From Gallionella sp. (GTDB lineage Bacteria; Pseudomonadota; Gammaproteobacteria; Burkholderiales; Gallionellaceae): a stretch of DNA of 64,000 bases. The stretch spans positions 8,323 through 72,322 of the forward strand of contig JAQTWT010000004.1 of the NCBI GenBank assembly GCA_028689145.1. The letters are read 5' to 3'. The notes beneath the pieces were generated by a model. The model ran no database searches and was not told the origin of the DNA. It was given only the letters and a program-made list of their open reading frames with translations. Both the position numbers and the translations under genes were made by a program. Below are positions 8,347-17,909 of this stretch, in pieces (within the stretch, counting starts at the first letter, position 1; every line of letters starts with the position of its first letter).

Positions 8347-11300
8347 ATGTTTCGAGTCTCTGTCGGCACTGCCGCCTTATCTGCCTTCCGCTTGGAAAAA
8401 CTGCGCGCCGCGCTGAACGATGCCGCACCCGGCATCACCCTTGCCGATACCCGCCACTGCTATTTCAGCGCGCTCAAGGACAAAACGCTGAGCAAGGCGC
8501 AAGCCGGATTGCTGGACAAGGTGCTGGGGCTGGACAAGGCCGCCGGAGAGCCGAAACAGGCGAATACCCTGTTACGGATACTGGTGGTGCCGCGCCTCGG
8601 CACGATCTCGCCGTGGTCCACCAAGGCTACCGACATCGCGCAGCACTGCGGTCTGTCCGGCGTGCAGCGCATCGAGCGCGGCGTGGTGTACTACCTTGCC
8701 ACTGCAAGCGGAAAGGCATTGAGCAAGGCGCAGCAGGCCGCAGTGTTGCCGCTGCTGCACGATCGCATGACCGAGACTGTGCTGACCGATCCTTCGACTG
8801 GGCTCAGGACAGGCTTTACTGATGCGGCGGACAAGATATTCCGCCACGGCAAGCCGCAACCGCTGTCCGGCGTGGACATCCTGAAAGGCGGCAGCGAGGC
8901 GCTGGAAGCTGCCAACCGCGCGATGGGGCTGGCGCTGTCCGCCGATGAAATCGAATACTTGGTCGAGAATTTCAAAAAACTCAAACGCAACCCAACCGAT
9001 GTTGAACTGATGATGTTCGCGCAGGCCAACTCAGAACACTGCCGCCACAAGATATTCAACGCCGACTGGGTGATTGACGGCGAAGCGCAGGATATGTCGC
9101 TGTTTGGCATGATTCGCAACACCCATAAGGTCAGCCCGCAGGGCACGGTGGTCGCGTATTCCGACAATTCCTCGGTAATCGAGGGTGCGCGCGTCGAGCG
9201 TTTTTATCCGCGTGCCGAAGGTGGCTACGCGTTCAGCGACGAGCTGACCCACACGCTGATGAAAGTCGAAACACACAACCATCCCACCGCCATCGCACCG
9301 TTTGCGGGCGCGGCCACCGGCTCTGGTGGTGAGATTCGTGATGAGGGCGCGACCGGGAGCGGCTCCAAACCCAAAGCCGGGCTGACCGGATTCTCGGTTT
9401 CCAATTTGAATATTCCGGGCTTTGTGCAGCCTTGGGAAGCCAGCTATGGCAAGCCAAGCCGCATCGTCACCCCGCTGCAGATCATGCTCGACGGCCCGAT
9501 CGGCGGCGCGGCGTTCAACAATGAATTTGGCCGCCCGAATCTGGCCGGGTATTTCCGCACTTTCGAAGAGAACGTCAGCGGCGAGATGCGCGGCTACCAC
9601 AAGCCGATCATGCTGGCGGGCGGGGTCGGCAACATTGCCGCGATACACACCCACAAGCACGACCTACCGGTCGGTGCGCTGGTCGTACACCTCGGTGGCC
9701 CCGGCATGCTGATCGGGTTGGGCGGGGGTGCTGCATCCAGCATGGACACCGGCAGCAACGCCGAGAATCTGGATTTTGATTCGGTGCAGCGCGGCAATCC
9801 CGAGATGCAGCGCCGCGCGCAGGAAGTGATCGACCGCTGCTGGCAGCTGGGCGAGAACAATCCGATTCTTTCCATTCACGATGTCGGCGCGGGCGGCATG
9901 TCCAACGCGCTGCCGGAGCTGGTGCACGGCGGCGGGCGCGGGGCGAATTTTGAGCTGCGCAAGATACCGCTGGACGAGACCGGCATGTCGCCGAAACAGA
10001 TCTGGTGCAACGAGTCGCAGGAGCGCTATGTACTGGCGATTGCGCCTGAGCGTCTCGAAGAATTCCGCGCGTTCTGCGAGCGCGAACGCTGTCCGTTCTC
10101 GGTGGTTGGTGTCGCGATCGAAGACAACCAGCTGATCGTGCACGACACCGAGTTCGGCAACGATCCGGTCAACATGCCGCTGTCGGTGTTGCTCGGCAAG
10201 CCGCCGAAGATGACGCGCAACGTGGTGCGCGAGACCGCGCGCCTGACTTCGTTCGACAGCAGCACGCTCGATCTGCGCGAGTCCATCGAGCGCGTGTTGC
10301 GTCTGCCCGCCGTGGCGAATAAGACTTTCTTGATCAGCATCGGCGACCGCACCGTTGGCGGCATGACCGCGCGCGACCAGATGGTCGGCCCTTGGCAAGT
10401 ACCGGTGGCCGATGTCGCCGTCACGCTGATGGGTTTTAATACCCTGCGTGCCGAAGCATTCGCGCTCGGCGAGCGTACCCCGCTGGCACTGGTAAACGCG
10501 CCGGCCTCGGGACGCATGGCGGTTGGCGAAGCGCTGACTAACATCGCGGCGGCGCGCATCGACAAGATCGGCGACATCAAACTGTCGGCGAACTGGATGG
10601 CCGCTGCCGGACATCACGGCGAAGATGCCGCGCTGTTCGATACGGTGCGCGCGGTCGGCATGGAACTGTGCCCGCAACTCGGCATCGGCATTCCGGTCGG
10701 CAAAGATTCGATGAGCATGAAGACGGTCTGGCAGGACGGCAAGGAAAATAAATCCGTCACCGCGCCATTGTCGCTGATCGTGACCGCGTTTGCGCCGTGC
10801 CCGGATGCGCGCCATACGCTCACACCGCAACTCGCCGCCGACCTTGATAGCACGCTGCTGCTGATTGATCTGGGGCAGGGCAAGAAACGCATGGGCGGCT
10901 CGGCGCTGGCGCAGGTCTACAAACAGGTCGGCGATGTCGCGCCCGATGTAGACGATGCTGCCGTGCTCAAAGCATTCTTCGAACTGATCCAGCGTCTGAA
11001 TGCCGCCGACACGCTGTTGAGCTATCACGACCGCTCCGACGGCGGCGCGTTCGTGGCGCTGTGCGAAATGTCGTTCGCGGCGCATATCGGCCTGACCATC
11101 AAGTTAGATGAGCTGCACGGCGATACGCTGCGCGCGCTGTTCAACGAGGAGCTCGGCGCGCTGGTGCAAGTGCGCAACCGCGATGTCGAGCATGTGCTGC
11201 AACTGGCGCGCGAAGCAGGGCTGAAAAGTGTGCAGAAAATCGCCACGCTGAATCAGACCGGCATGATCGAAATCGCGCGCGGCGACGAAAAACTGTTCAG

Positions 11301-12252
11301 CGAGAATGCGGCGCAACTGCAACGCATCTGGTCGGAGACTACCTGGCAGATGCAAAAGCTGCGCGACAACCCGGCCTGCGCGCAGCAGGAATTCGACCGT
11401 CTGCTGGACGTGGCCGATCCCGGTTTGCATGTGAAACTGAGTTACGATCCGAATGAGAATATCGGTCAGGGGCTGCTGCGCCATCGCCCGAAGATAGCCA
11501 TCCTGCGCGAACAGGGCGTAAACGGCCAAGTGGAAATGGCCGCCGCATTCGACCGTGCCGGATTCGCCGCGGTGGACGTGCATATGAGCGACATTATCAG
11601 CGGCCGCGTCAATCTGGCCGATTTCAAGGGTGTGGCGGCATGCGGCGGATTCTCCTACGGCGACGTGCTGGGGGCGGGCGAGGGCTGGGCGAAATCCATT
11701 TTGTTCAACCCGCGCGCGCGCGACGAGTTCGAAGCGTTCTTCCAGCGCAACGACACCTTCGCGCTCGGCGTGTGCAACGGCTGCCAGATGATGAGCAACC
11801 TGCACGAGATCATTCCTGGTGCGGCCAACTGGGCGCACTTCGCGCGCAACCAGTCCGAGCAGTTTGAGGCGCGCTTCGTGATGGTGGAAGTGCAGCCGTC
11901 GCCGTCAATCTTCTTCAACGGCATGGCGGGCAGCCGCATGCCGATCGTGGTTGCGCACGGTGAAGGTTATGCCGACTTCGGCGACGCGAAAAAACTCGGG
12001 GCCGCGCAGCCACTGGTCACGTTGCGCTATGTGGACAACAGCGGCAAACCGACCGAAATCTACCCGCTCAACCCGAACGGCTCGCCGCAGGGTATCACCG
12101 GCCTGACCACGCCGGACGGGCGCTTCAGCATCATGATGCCGCACCCGGAGCGGGTGTTCCGCGCCGTGCAAAACTCCTGGTACCCGCGCGACTGGCAGGA
12201 GAACGGCGCCTGGCTGAAGATGTTCCAGAACGCAAGGAAGTGGGTGGGTTAG
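8347..12252 (+). CDS. purL: Phosphoribosylformylglycinamidine synthase (FGAM synthetase), large single-chain form
   Basis: This 1301-residue enzyme converts FGAR and glutamine to FGAM, the fourth step of de novo purine synthesis. An N-terminal PurS-like domain (about 1-150) is followed by a linker, two AIRS-type halves with the ATP-binding signatures [13 protein letters not shown] and [21 protein letters not shown], and a C-terminal class I glutaminase ([14 protein letters not shown], catalytic Cys in [11 protein letters not shown], His/Glu in MMPHPERVF). The length is typical for the proteobacterial form. A TATAAT at 8309-8314 is a candidate -10. An unusual [10 protein letters not shown] stretch near residue 150 is encoded by a dispersed repeat (8791-8814). 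Confidence 0.98.
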   Translation: MFRVSVGTAALSAFRLEKLRAALNDAAPGITLADTRHCYFSALKDKTLSKAQAGLLDKVLGLDKAAGEPKQANTLLRILVVPRLGTISPWSTKATDIAQHCGLSGVQRIERGVVYYLATASGKALSKAQQAAVLPLLHDRMTETVLTDPSTGLRTGFTDAADKIFRHGKPQPLSGVDILKGGSEALEAANRAMGLALSADEIEYLVENFKKLKRNPTDVELMMFAQANSEHCRHKIFNADWVIDGEAQDMSLFGMIRNTHKVSPQGTVVAYSDNSSVIEGARVERFYPRAEGGYAFSDELTHTLMKVETHNHPTAIAPFAGAATGSGGEIRDEGATGSGSKPKAGLTGFSVSNLNIPGFVQPWEASYGKPSRIVTPLQIMLDGPIGGAAFNNEFGRPNLAGYFRTFEENVSGEMRGYHKPIMLAGGVGNIAAIHTHKHDLPVGALVVHLGGPGMLIGLGGGAASSMDTGSNAENLDFDSVQRGNPEMQRRAQEVIDRCWQLGENNPILSIHDVGAGGMSNALPELVHGGGRGANFELRKIPLDETGMSPKQIWCNESQERYVLAIAPERLEEFRAFCERERCPFSVVGVAIEDNQLIVHDTEFGNDPVNMPLSVLLGKPPKMTRNVVRETARLTSFDSSTLDLRESIERVLRLPAVANKTFLISIGDRTVGGMTARDQMVGPWQVPVADVAVTLMGFNTLRAEAFALGERTPLALVNAPASGRMAVGEALTNIAAARIDKIGDIKLSANWMAAAGHHGEDAALFDTVRAVGMELCPQLGIGIPVGKDSMSMKTVWQDGKENKSVTAPLSLIVTAFAPCPDARHTLTPQLAADLDSTLLLIDLGQGKKRMGGSALAQVYKQVGDVAPDVDDAAVLKAFFELIQRLNAADTLLSYHDRSDGGAFVALCEMSFAAHIGLTIKLDELHGDTLRALFNEELGALVQVRNRDVEHVLQLAREAGLKSVQKIATLNQTGMIEIARGDEKLFSENAAQLQRIWSETTWQMQKLRDNPACAQQEFDRLLDVADPGLHVKLSYDPNENIGQGLLRHRPKIAILREQGVNGQVEMAAAFDRAGFAAVDVHMSDIISGRVNLADFKGVAACGGFSYGDVLGAGEGWAKSILFNPRARDEFEAFFQRNDTFALGVCNGCQMMSNLHEIIPGAANWAHFARNQSEQFEARFVMVEVQPSPSIFFNGMAGSRMPIVVAHGEGYADFGDAKKLGAAQPLVTLRYVDNSGKPTEIYPLNPNGSPQGITGLTTPDGRFSIMMPHPERVFRAVQNSWYPRDWQENGAWLKMFQNARKWVG
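8791..8814. repeat. Dispersed repeat inserted in frame in purL
   Basis: This 24-mer (starting CCTTCGACTGGGCTCAGG) differs by one base from the reverse complement of the copy inside the relE-like gene at 44935-44960. It codes for the extra residues PSTGLRTG between VLTD and the conserved AADKIFRHG segment. Confidence 0.75.
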
Positions 12253-12274
12253 CGTTCCCGTAGTTGGAAATAAC

Positions 12275-12300
12275 AAGGCGACCGGAAGGTCGCCTTTTTT
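12275..12300 (+). terminator. Rho-independent terminator of purL
   Basis: A perfect 9-bp stem AAGGCGACC / GGTCGCCTT with a GGAA loop is followed by a T run, 22 bp after the purL stop. Confidence 0.9.
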
Positions 12301-12329
12301 GTGGGTTGTTGCCAATAATAACAACTTAA

Positions 12330-12399
12330 CCGTTCGTGGTGAGCTTGTCGAACCACCAGTTAGGCACACAGAGCCCTTCGACAGGCTCAGGGCGAACGG
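12330..12399. repeat. Paired copies of the dispersed palindromic repeat (REPIN-like)
   Basis: Two copies face each other: one of the GTTCGTGGTGAGCTTGTCGAA type and one of the CCCTTCGACAGGCTCAGGG type (12374-12399). A similar facing pair lies at 13402-13458, so the gene between them is flanked on both sides. Confidence 0.75.
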
Positions 12400-12486
12400 A
12401 ATTTTTTAAGTGAACGATATTGGGGAGATGCCTGATTCTATTTTTCAATCAAAAGTGAAATATCGTAGGGAGCAACAAACGCTAGA

Positions 12487-13359
12487 TCAGAGGTAGTCAA
12501 TATCCAGTTCATCCCCCGCATAGTACTTTTGTATCGCGATGATGACGGTTTTTGCACCGGTTTTCGACAGAATTTTTTTGACGATGCTGTTCCGGTATTC
12601 GTCCATGCGCTCGCGCAGGATGTGCTGATATTCAGGCGGGGCTTTGTCGAGCAATTCGTTCCAGCCGGTATCGATATCGGGGCGTGTTTCACGGGCGCGC
12701 CGGATCAGGTTCTCGATGTCTTTTTGCCCGGTGCGGGCGACGATGCGCCCGTCGCCCAGAATCGCGAATATAACCGCAATCGCGATAACGGCATGGGCAT
12801 CCAGGTCGCCGTCTTTAACGGGACCCGCGTAATGTTTTTTGCGCAGCCATTGTGCGCATTGGATAATTTCTTGGTTCCTTTTCCGCTCCAGCCATTCCCT
12901 TTTATAAGTTTCATCGCCTGTCCAGGCCGAGTTCGGATCGGCGCGGCATATCTCAGAGAACAGCGCTTTGATATTGCGCTGTTGCACGAGCGGGTCGTTA
13001 TCGAAATCCGACAGAAATTCCGCGTAGGGCAGGCCGGATAATTCCCTGATCTGCCGGAACCCCATCTGGAACACATGTTCCGCGCCATGCTGCAGCAGGA
13101 AGGACAACCGCGATTCGCCGTCATCGGGAAGGTCGGCCCGGCTGATGCCCAGCGAGATACATCCCACCGTGAGGTAGAACGCTTCCAGCAGGCCATCCGC
13201 CGTCCGGTCATTGGTGAATTTTTTGGCGACCAGCACGGTTATGCCGCTCAGTTCATCGAGCAGATTCTGCGCTGCCTCCTGATGATTCACGCGCTGGGCA
13301 AGCGCTTCGAGCGCTTGCACCAAATGAGGGGGGCGCGTGGTGATGTGGGCTAGTTGCAT
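12487..13359 (-). CDS. Protein of unknown function (290 aa)
   Basis: I do not recognise a family. The protein is soluble-looking, mostly helical and acidic, with no signal peptide or clear membrane helix apart from one hydrophobic stretch (AHAVIAIAVIFAILGDG, about residue 195). The sequence GGESRLSF-like DDGESRLSFLLQHGAEHVFQM and a basic helix KREWLERKRNQ are visible. It is flanked on both sides by facing pairs of palindromic repeats and precedes no gene closely. Three further minus-strand genes of unknown or J-domain type lie upstream, which may indicate a shared process. Confidence 0.6.
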   Translation of the reverse strand: MQLAHITTRPPHLVQALEALAQRVNHQEAAQNLLDELSGITVLVAKKFTNDRTADGLLEAFYLTVGCISLGISRADLPDDGESRLSFLLQHGAEHVFQMGFRQIRELSGLPYAEFLSDFDNDPLVQQRNIKALFSEICRADPNSAWTGDETYKREWLERKRNQEIIQCAQWLRKKHYAGPVKDGDLDAHAVIAIAVIFAILGDGRIVARTGQKDIENLIRRARETRPDIDTGWNELLDKAPPEYQHILRERMDEYRNSIVKKILSKTGAKTVIIAIQKYYAGDELDIDYL

Positions 13360-13401
13360 GAGTGAATATCAGTTTTATAGAGCCGGATAATGAATAGTAA
13401 T

Positions 13402-13458
13402 CCGTTCGCCCTGAGCTTGTCGAAGGGGTGTATGGTTCGACAGGCTCACCACGAACGG
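13402..13458. repeat. Paired copies of the dispersed palindromic repeat
   Basis: Facing copies: CCGTTCGCCCTGAGCTTGTC... (13402-13427) and GGTTCGACAGGCTCACCACG... (13434-13458). It is the same family and arrangement as 12330-12399. Confidence 0.8.
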
Positions 13459-13491
13459 CCACCGATCTTTTAATCGTTTATTCTAAAACTA

Positions 13492-14280
13492 TCACGCAAA
13501 AATATCCTCGCCCAGACTCGGGCGCGCGCCTTTCTTCGGCGTGGCGAGGGATTTGCCCGGCACTTGTTTGCGCAGGCGCAACAGCAAATCATGGGTGGTG
13601 CGGGCAAGCGCAAACTCGTGGTGATGTTCGTCATCATCGCCCTCTTCGGAGCGCGCGCGCAATTGGTTTTCGCCGGGCACCCAGTCGGGGAATATCTCGA
13701 ACAGCACCCGCTCCCACGCATCAATATCGGCGCGCGCAATTTCCAGCGCGAGCGGAATCACATCGTGGTCGGAAGTCGTCTGTCCGCTGCTGTGCGCCCC
13801 GCGCGTGTGGATGTCATGGGCGAGTTCGATGATCTCGCCGGTCGCGGTCGAGAACATCACGGCAAAAGCCGTCGTCCCCCAATCGGTTGCCAGCGCCTCA
13901 TGAATCAGCTGGCTGCGCCGCACGGGATCGTCGCCGGAGAAAATGATGCCGTGGATATGCGCGAACAGGGATTCTGTCAGCACCTCCGGCTCATCCCCGA
14001 TCATGTCATCGTTCCAGGTCGCGGCGAAAAAAGCCAGGCTTTCGGCCCAGGCTTTGGGCGAGATCAGCAGCGTCGCCAACGACAGTTTGCCGCCGTCAAA
14101 AGCGGTCAGGTGCATCGATGCCACCTGCGGTTCCAGCGTATCCAGTACCGCCACCACGGCCAGATCGCCGAATTGTTCCGCGGTGTCATTGATCGCCTCT
14201 TCCGCGTGGACGGAAGAACCGGCCAGAACCAGCTCGGTCACCTGTCGGCTGATGGTGGGAAAATTAGACTGTTCAGACAT
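13492..14280 (-). CDS. Protein of unknown function (262 aa)
   Basis: No family was recognised. The ATG at 14280 (MSEQSNFP) overlaps the stop of the upstream gene by 8 bp, which suggests translational coupling and decides the start over an in-frame ATG at 14310. The N-terminal half is hydrophobic-helical, the middle carries HDIHTRGAHSSGQTTSDHD, and the C-terminal part has an acidic-His tract EEGDDDEHHHEF followed by a basic tail. It is probably a cytoplasmic partner of the 178-residue protein encoded just before it. Confidence 0.6.
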   Translation of the reverse strand: MSEQSNFPTISRQVTELVLAGSSVHAEEAINDTAEQFGDLAVVAVLDTLEPQVASMHLTAFDGGKLSLATLLISPKAWAESLAFFAATWNDDMIGDEPEVLTESLFAHIHGIIFSGDDPVRRSQLIHEALATDWGTTAFAVMFSTATGEIIELAHDIHTRGAHSSGQTTSDHDVIPLALEIARADIDAWERVLFEIFPDWVPGENQLRARSEEGDDDEHHHEFALARTTHDLLLRLRKQVPGKSLATPKKGARPSLGEDIFA

Positions 14281-14809
14281 TGCCGTCCTCGCGTGTATCG
14301 AACAGATCAATCACATCCTGCCCCGGCATGTTCCGTTCGTCGTCCTCGGCCTCGTCTGCATCCGGCTTGTTGTCGCCGTCCTCTTCTTCTTGCAGGTCTT
14401 CGGATGACTTGTCTTCGGCAGCCCAGCGCTTGGTGTTCTTGAACAAAAATGCGGTAATGATCGCTTTGCGTGCCAGATCGGGATTCCTCACGGAAACAGT
14501 GGCGAGTGCTTTGGCCGCATCGGTATCGGTACACGCCACCATCGCGACCACCTGCGCGGCATTGCCGCCCTCATACTGCTGGCTTTGCGCCAGCAGCCCG
14601 GCCGGATCATCAAAGCGCAGGTAATCGGCCAGCGCAAAACTCAACAGATTCACATCATCGATCTCCGTGCCTTTCGCGTATTCGCCGAGCAACGCTGCAA
14701 TGACTCGCGCATAGCTCTTCCGGTCGGGCGGATCGCCCAGCGTATCCTCGATCTGGATGCCCAGTTCGCGCGATTGATAGGCAAATTCGTGATGGATATT
14801 TTTATTCAT
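14273..14809 (-). CDS. Protein of unknown function with an acidic C-terminus (178 aa)
   Basis: No family was recognised. The first 130 residues are helical (YARVIAALLGEYAKG, AAQVVAMVACTDTDAAKAL). Residues of about 133-165 form a strongly acidic low-complexity tail (SSEDLQEEEDGDNKPDADEA). The stop codon overlaps the start of the next gene, so the two are likely translated together. The upstream neighbour on the same strand, 144 bp away across a repeat element, encodes a small J-domain protein. Confidence 0.6.
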   Translation of the reverse strand: MNKNIHHEFAYQSRELGIQIEDTLGDPPDRKSYARVIAALLGEYAKGTEIDDVNLLSFALADYLRFDDPAGLLAQSQQYEGGNAAQVVAMVACTDTDAAKALATVSVRNPDLARKAIITAFLFKNTKRWAAEDKSSEDLQEEEDGDNKPDADEAEDDERNMPGQDVIDLFDTREDGNV

Positions 14810-14834
14810 GGGTGTTATTCGGGTGATTTCATTA

Positions 14835-14957
14835 TTAACGTGAAACTCGCGCAGCGATTCGTTCGCCCTTTCTCCCGCTTGCGGGGGAAAGTTGGATAGG
14901 GGGAAACGGGCATGGCAAGTTTCATTATCAGGGGTGGCAACTTGCCATGCCCGTTAG
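14835..14957. repeat. 123-bp dispersed repeat, copy 1
   Basis: It matches the reverse complement of 34088-34210 over its full 123 bp at roughly 85-90% by eye. It contains a TCTCCCGCTTGCGGG-type hairpin and a GGGCATGGCAAGTT...AACTTGCCATGCCC inverted pair. Its outer 31 bp (14835-14865) recur exactly inside the ThDP-enzyme gene at 30866-30896, and a 22-bp piece recurs at 17813-17834. Confidence 0.8.
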
Positions 14958-15262
14958 TGCGATGAATGGCTATCGTGCGGCAGCACAATGGCGCAACGGT
15001 CGAACAGCGCATGCCACAGCGTGCGCGCCTCATCATCCGGGTCGAGGATGATGCGGTTGTTCAGGCTCTGATTATATTCGACTCTTTTTTTCGGGTCTGA
15101 AAGCAACTCGTACGCCGTCTTGATCGCGTTGAATCTGATCTCCGAACCGGAGTGCGTGCTGCGGTCCGGGTGATGGCGCATCGCCAGCGAGCGGTACGCT
15201 TTCTTGATCTCGTCGCTCGTCGCGGTCGGCGCAACGCCAAGAATATTGTATAGATTTTCCAA
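14954..15262 (-). CDS. Small J-domain (DnaJ-like) protein
   Basis: The 102 residues consist almost entirely of a J domain: NLYNILGVAPTATSDEIKKA, the catalytic HPD in MRHHPDRS near residue 32, and AYELLSDPKKRVEYN. J domains stimulate the ATPase of DnaK/Hsp70. No Gly/Phe region, zinc finger or client-binding domain is present, so this is a minimal type III J protein that probably directs Hsp70 to a special client. The start codon is TTG with GGAG about 10 bases upstream. The unknown proteins encoded downstream are candidate clients. Confidence 0.85.
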   Translation of the reverse strand: MENLYNILGVAPTATSDEIKKAYRSLAMRHHPDRSTHSGSEIRFNAIKTAYELLSDPKKRVEYNQSLNNRIILDPDDEARTLWHALFDRCAIVLPHDSHSSH

Positions 15263-15370
15263 CGGCTGTCTCCAGTGAGGCGGGGATTTTACACGCTATT
15301 GATTAGGCTATTAAACTGATTGAAAGGATCGCTGTAGCGTAGGCTGGCGGTGAGGCACGAACCCCGGCGT

Positions 15371-15424
15371 TAACCAATGACTTAGCGAGTGTTGTTTGAT
15401 CGCTTAGTCATAGTCATATGGCTA
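15371..15424. repeat. Covarying hairpin repeat, copy B
   Basis: It begins TAACCA and ends TGGCTA like copy A, with stems GACT/AGTC and AGCGA/TCGCT separated by the same T opposite T mismatch. The base pairs differ from the other copies but the pairing is kept. It is adjacent to a half copy of the GTAGGCTGGCGG palindrome at 15339-15350. Confidence 0.6.
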
Positions 15425-15500
15425 TGCAAAGCTATCCGCCTGTGCGGCTGACATTGCCAGCGAGGGCGTATACCATACGAGGGCGTATTGCCATACGCCC

Positions 15501-16922
15501 CTACAGGGCGCGCACTTTTACCGTCTTGCCTTTTACCTTGCCTGCCGATAATTTGCGCACTGCTTCCTGTGCGATGTTGCGCGCGACGGCGACGTAGGTG
15601 GACTGGTCGGTCACGGTAATTTTGCCGACTTGTTCGCGGGTAAATCCGGCCTCGCCGGTGAGCGCGCCCAACACGTCGCCGGGGCGGATTTTTTCCTTGC
15701 GTCCGCCGAGAATCTGCAGCGTGACCATCGGCGGAACCAGCGGCGCTTCATCCTCGCTGTTCAGTTCGCCGAGTTCGTGCCACTCCGGTTCGATATGCAT
15801 CATTTTCGCGATGCCGATGATGCGGTTACGCTCGCTCGGGGCGCACAGGCTCAACGCCCAACCGTCCTGATCGGCGCGTCCGGTGCGGCCGATGCGGTGG
15901 ATGTGCACCTCGGGGTCGGGCGTGACATCGACATTGATTACCGCTTCGAGTTGCGCGATATCCAGTCCCCGCGCCGCCACATCGGTCGCCACCAGCACCG
16001 AGCTGCTGCGGTTGGCGAACTGGATCAGCACCTGATCGCGCTCGCGCTGTTCCATATCGCCGTTCAGGGTCAGCGCCTTGATGCCCTGCGCATGCAGCAC
16101 TTCCAGCAACGAGCGGCATTGCTGTTTGGTGTTGCAGAAGGCTAGCGTGCTGACCGGGCGGTAGTGTTTTAGCAACGTGGCGACGGCCTGCAGCCTGTCC
16201 CCGTCTTCCACCTTGTAGAAGCGCTGGCGTATTTTGCTCTCCTCGTGCTGCTCCAGCAGCTTCACTTCCTGCGGGGTGCGCATGAACTGGCGCGCCAGCC
16301 GCGCGATGCCTTCGGGATAGGTGGCCGAGAATAGCAGCGTCTGGCGCTGTGCCGGGCAATGTTTCGCCACGTAGGCGATCTGGTCGTTAAAGCCCATCTC
16401 CAGCATGCGATCCGCCTCGTCGAGCACCAGCGTATTGAGCGCCTCCAGATTCAGCGTGCCGCGATCAATGTGATCCATGATGCGCCCCGGTGTGCCGACG
16501 ATGATGTGCGCACCGTGCTCCAGACTGGCGATCTGCGTGCGTATGATGCTGCCGCCGCACAGCGTCAGAATCTTGATGTTGTCGGCGGAACGCGCCAGAC
16601 GGCGAATCTCCTGCGTCACCTGATCGGCCAGCTCGCGCGTCGGGCACAACACCATCGCCTGCACCGCAAAGCGGCGCGGATTGAGATTGGTGAGCAGCGG
16701 CAAACCGAACGCCGCCGTCTTGCCGCTGCCGGTCTTCGCCTGCGCGATCAGATCGTGCCCGGCCAACGCGACCGGCAGACTGGCCGCCTGTATCGGGGTC
16801 ATAGTCAGGTAACCGAGCTGCTGCAAGGTCGCCAGTATCGCGGGCGACAGCGGCAACTCGCTGAACGGGCGACCGGTGGTGCTGGCTGGAGGCGATGGGG
16901 TAAGTTGAGAGATGTCGGTCAT
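15501..16922 (-). CDS. dbpA: ATP-dependent RNA helicase DbpA
   Basis: A 473-residue DEAD-box helicase that remodels 23S rRNA during large-subunit assembly. Motifs run in order: Q motif region TMTPIQAASLP, Walker [30 protein letters not shown] (FSATYPEG), and VI in HRIGRTGRA. The C-terminal RNA-binding domain typical of DbpA (VTLQILGGRKEKIRPGDVLG...) confirms the subgroup and normally gives specificity for hairpin 92. The start at 16922 (MTDISQ) is preferred because GGA lies at the right distance; a second ATG lies 12 bases upstream. A palindromic repeat lies directly upstream. Confidence 0.93.
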   Translation of the reverse strand: MTDISQLTPSPPASTTGRPFSELPLSPAILATLQQLGYLTMTPIQAASLPVALAGHDLIAQAKTGSGKTAAFGLPLLTNLNPRRFAVQAMVLCPTRELADQVTQEIRRLARSADNIKILTLCGGSIIRTQIASLEHGAHIIVGTPGRIMDHIDRGTLNLEALNTLVLDEADRMLEMGFNDQIAYVAKHCPAQRQTLLFSATYPEGIARLARQFMRTPQEVKLLEQHEESKIRQRFYKVEDGDRLQAVATLLKHYRPVSTLAFCNTKQQCRSLLEVLHAQGIKALTLNGDMEQRERDQVLIQFANRSSSVLVATDVAARGLDIAQLEAVINVDVTPDPEVHIHRIGRTGRADQDGWALSLCAPSERNRIIGIAKMMHIEPEWHELGELNSEDEAPLVPPMVTLQILGGRKEKIRPGDVLGALTGEAGFTREQVGKITVTDQSTYVAVARNIAQEAVRKLSAGKVKGKTVKVRAL

Positions 16923-16960
16923 GCGTAATTCCAATTCAATTTCAAGGGTTCAAGAATTCC

Positions 16961-17025
16961 GTAGGGACGCGATTCATCGCGTCCTTCTTTCTGGAAAAAC
17001 AGGGCGCGATGAATCGCGCCCCTAC
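16961..17025. repeat. Palindromic repeat (GTAGGG-CGCGATTCATCGCG type)
   Basis: Two inverted arms of 21 nt (16961-16981 and 17005-17025), each itself a small hairpin around GATTCATC. A related single hairpin occurs at 40435-40458. It sits between dbpA and the upstream gene, in the region that must hold the dbpA promoter. Confidence 0.75.
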
Positions 17026-17051
17026 ATTACACCGTTAATCGGCAAAGAATA

Positions 17052-17549
17052 TCACCCTTCCTTGCGTCTGCGCGCCGCAAAAGACTTGAACGGTTTGCGC
17101 GAGCCCGGATGCTTGCTGTCGATCTCCGCCGGTTTGGGTTTTGGCACCAGCAGATTTTTGCCCGGACTTTTTTTGGCCGCCTGATGTTCCGCAATCGCAA
17201 CGGCGATTTGTTCCACCGTCAACAGAATGATCGTGTGTTCGCCGTTCAGGTGAAAGTCGGCGAGATTCTCCTTGATGTCGTAGATGCGCTCCTGACTTTT
17301 GGCCTTTCTGGCGTGGCCGGACAAGATCTGCTGCGCATCTGCGGTCAGCGTATAGCCGCCGTCCTGCGCGCAAATCAGGCCGTATTCCGAGAGCCGGTAA
17401 AACGAATCGGATAATTTGGTTTCGGGCGGAATCACACCCTGCGCCAGATCGGCTGCGGCGATGATCTCGACCAGCTCCGCCGGACGGCGCTTGGATGCAA
17501 GCGACAGGGCCAGCAACAGGATTGCATCAACATCGTGGACTGGATACAT
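17052..17549 (-). CDS. Protein of unknown function (165 aa), winged-helix-like N-terminus
   Basis: No named family was recognised. Residues 1-90 (MYPVHDVDAILLLALSLASK, then SDSFYRLSEYGLI...GGYTLTADAQQIL) have the pattern of a small helical or winged-helix domain. The C-terminus is basic (KSFAARRRKEG), which could suggest nucleic-acid binding. The start at 17549 is chosen because AAAGG lies 8 bases upstream; the frame is open further to 17609. It is upstream of dbpA on the same strand with a palindromic repeat between. Confidence 0.6.
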   Translation of the reverse strand: MYPVHDVDAILLLALSLASKRRPAELVEIIAAADLAQGVIPPETKLSDSFYRLSEYGLICAQDGGYTLTADAQQILSGHARKAKSQERIYDIKENLADFHLNGEHTIILLTVEQIAVAIAEHQAAKKSPGKNLLVPKPKPAEIDSKHPGSRKPFKSFAARRRKEG

Positions 17550-17752
17550 CGGGTAACCTTTGAATAAATTTGGAAGAGCAGCCAACCGGCCGGGGGCAGA
17601 AAATACCACGGACGACTATCTGGCACCCGCGCGGACGAGAGTGTAACAGGCAAAACTATTGATTCGGCACGAATATGTTTGAAGTTTTTCGTTCGGGCTG
17701 ATGCTTCGACAATCTCAGTACAGGGTACGCAAAACGTATCTAAGCCCATTTA

Positions 17753-17834
17753 CCCTTCGAGACATCAGGGCGAATGGACTTTAAACTTCACTTGGCCGGA
17801 TCAATAGCCAGCAACGTGAAATTCGCGCAGCGAT
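17753..17834. repeat. Fragments of two dispersed repeat families
   Basis: CCCTTCGAGACATCAGGGCG (from 17753) is a degenerate copy of the 26-bp family. AACGTGAAATTCGCGCAGCG (17813-17834) is a 22-bp piece of the end of the 123-bp repeat. Nothing coding is seen between 17550 and the higB promoter. Confidence 0.6.
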
Positions 17835-17858
17835 ACCTTCCCCGCGAGATTTTATTGA

Positions 17859-17903
17859 TTGACCCGAACACTCGTCCAGACTACAATCTCCCAAATTGGG
17901 AGG
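17859..17903 (+). promoter_or_regulatory. Promoter and likely operator of the higBA-type module
   Basis: TTGACC (17859-17864) and TACAAT (17882-17887) are spaced by exactly 17 bp, a near-consensus sigma-70 promoter. Directly behind the -10 lies a palindrome CTCCCAA-A-TTGGGAG (17888-17902), covering the expected transcription start and merging with the GGGAGG ribosome binding site. An operator for the antitoxin or toxin-antitoxin complex at this place would give autorepression. The binding is inference. Confidence 0.7.
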
Positions 17904-17909
17904 ATTGCT

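Noticed and set aside
9664-11085. A 473-codon open frame on the minus strand inside purL
   Set aside because: Fully inside a certain gene, with composition rich in Arg, His and Gln as expected for an antisense shadow; no domain readable.
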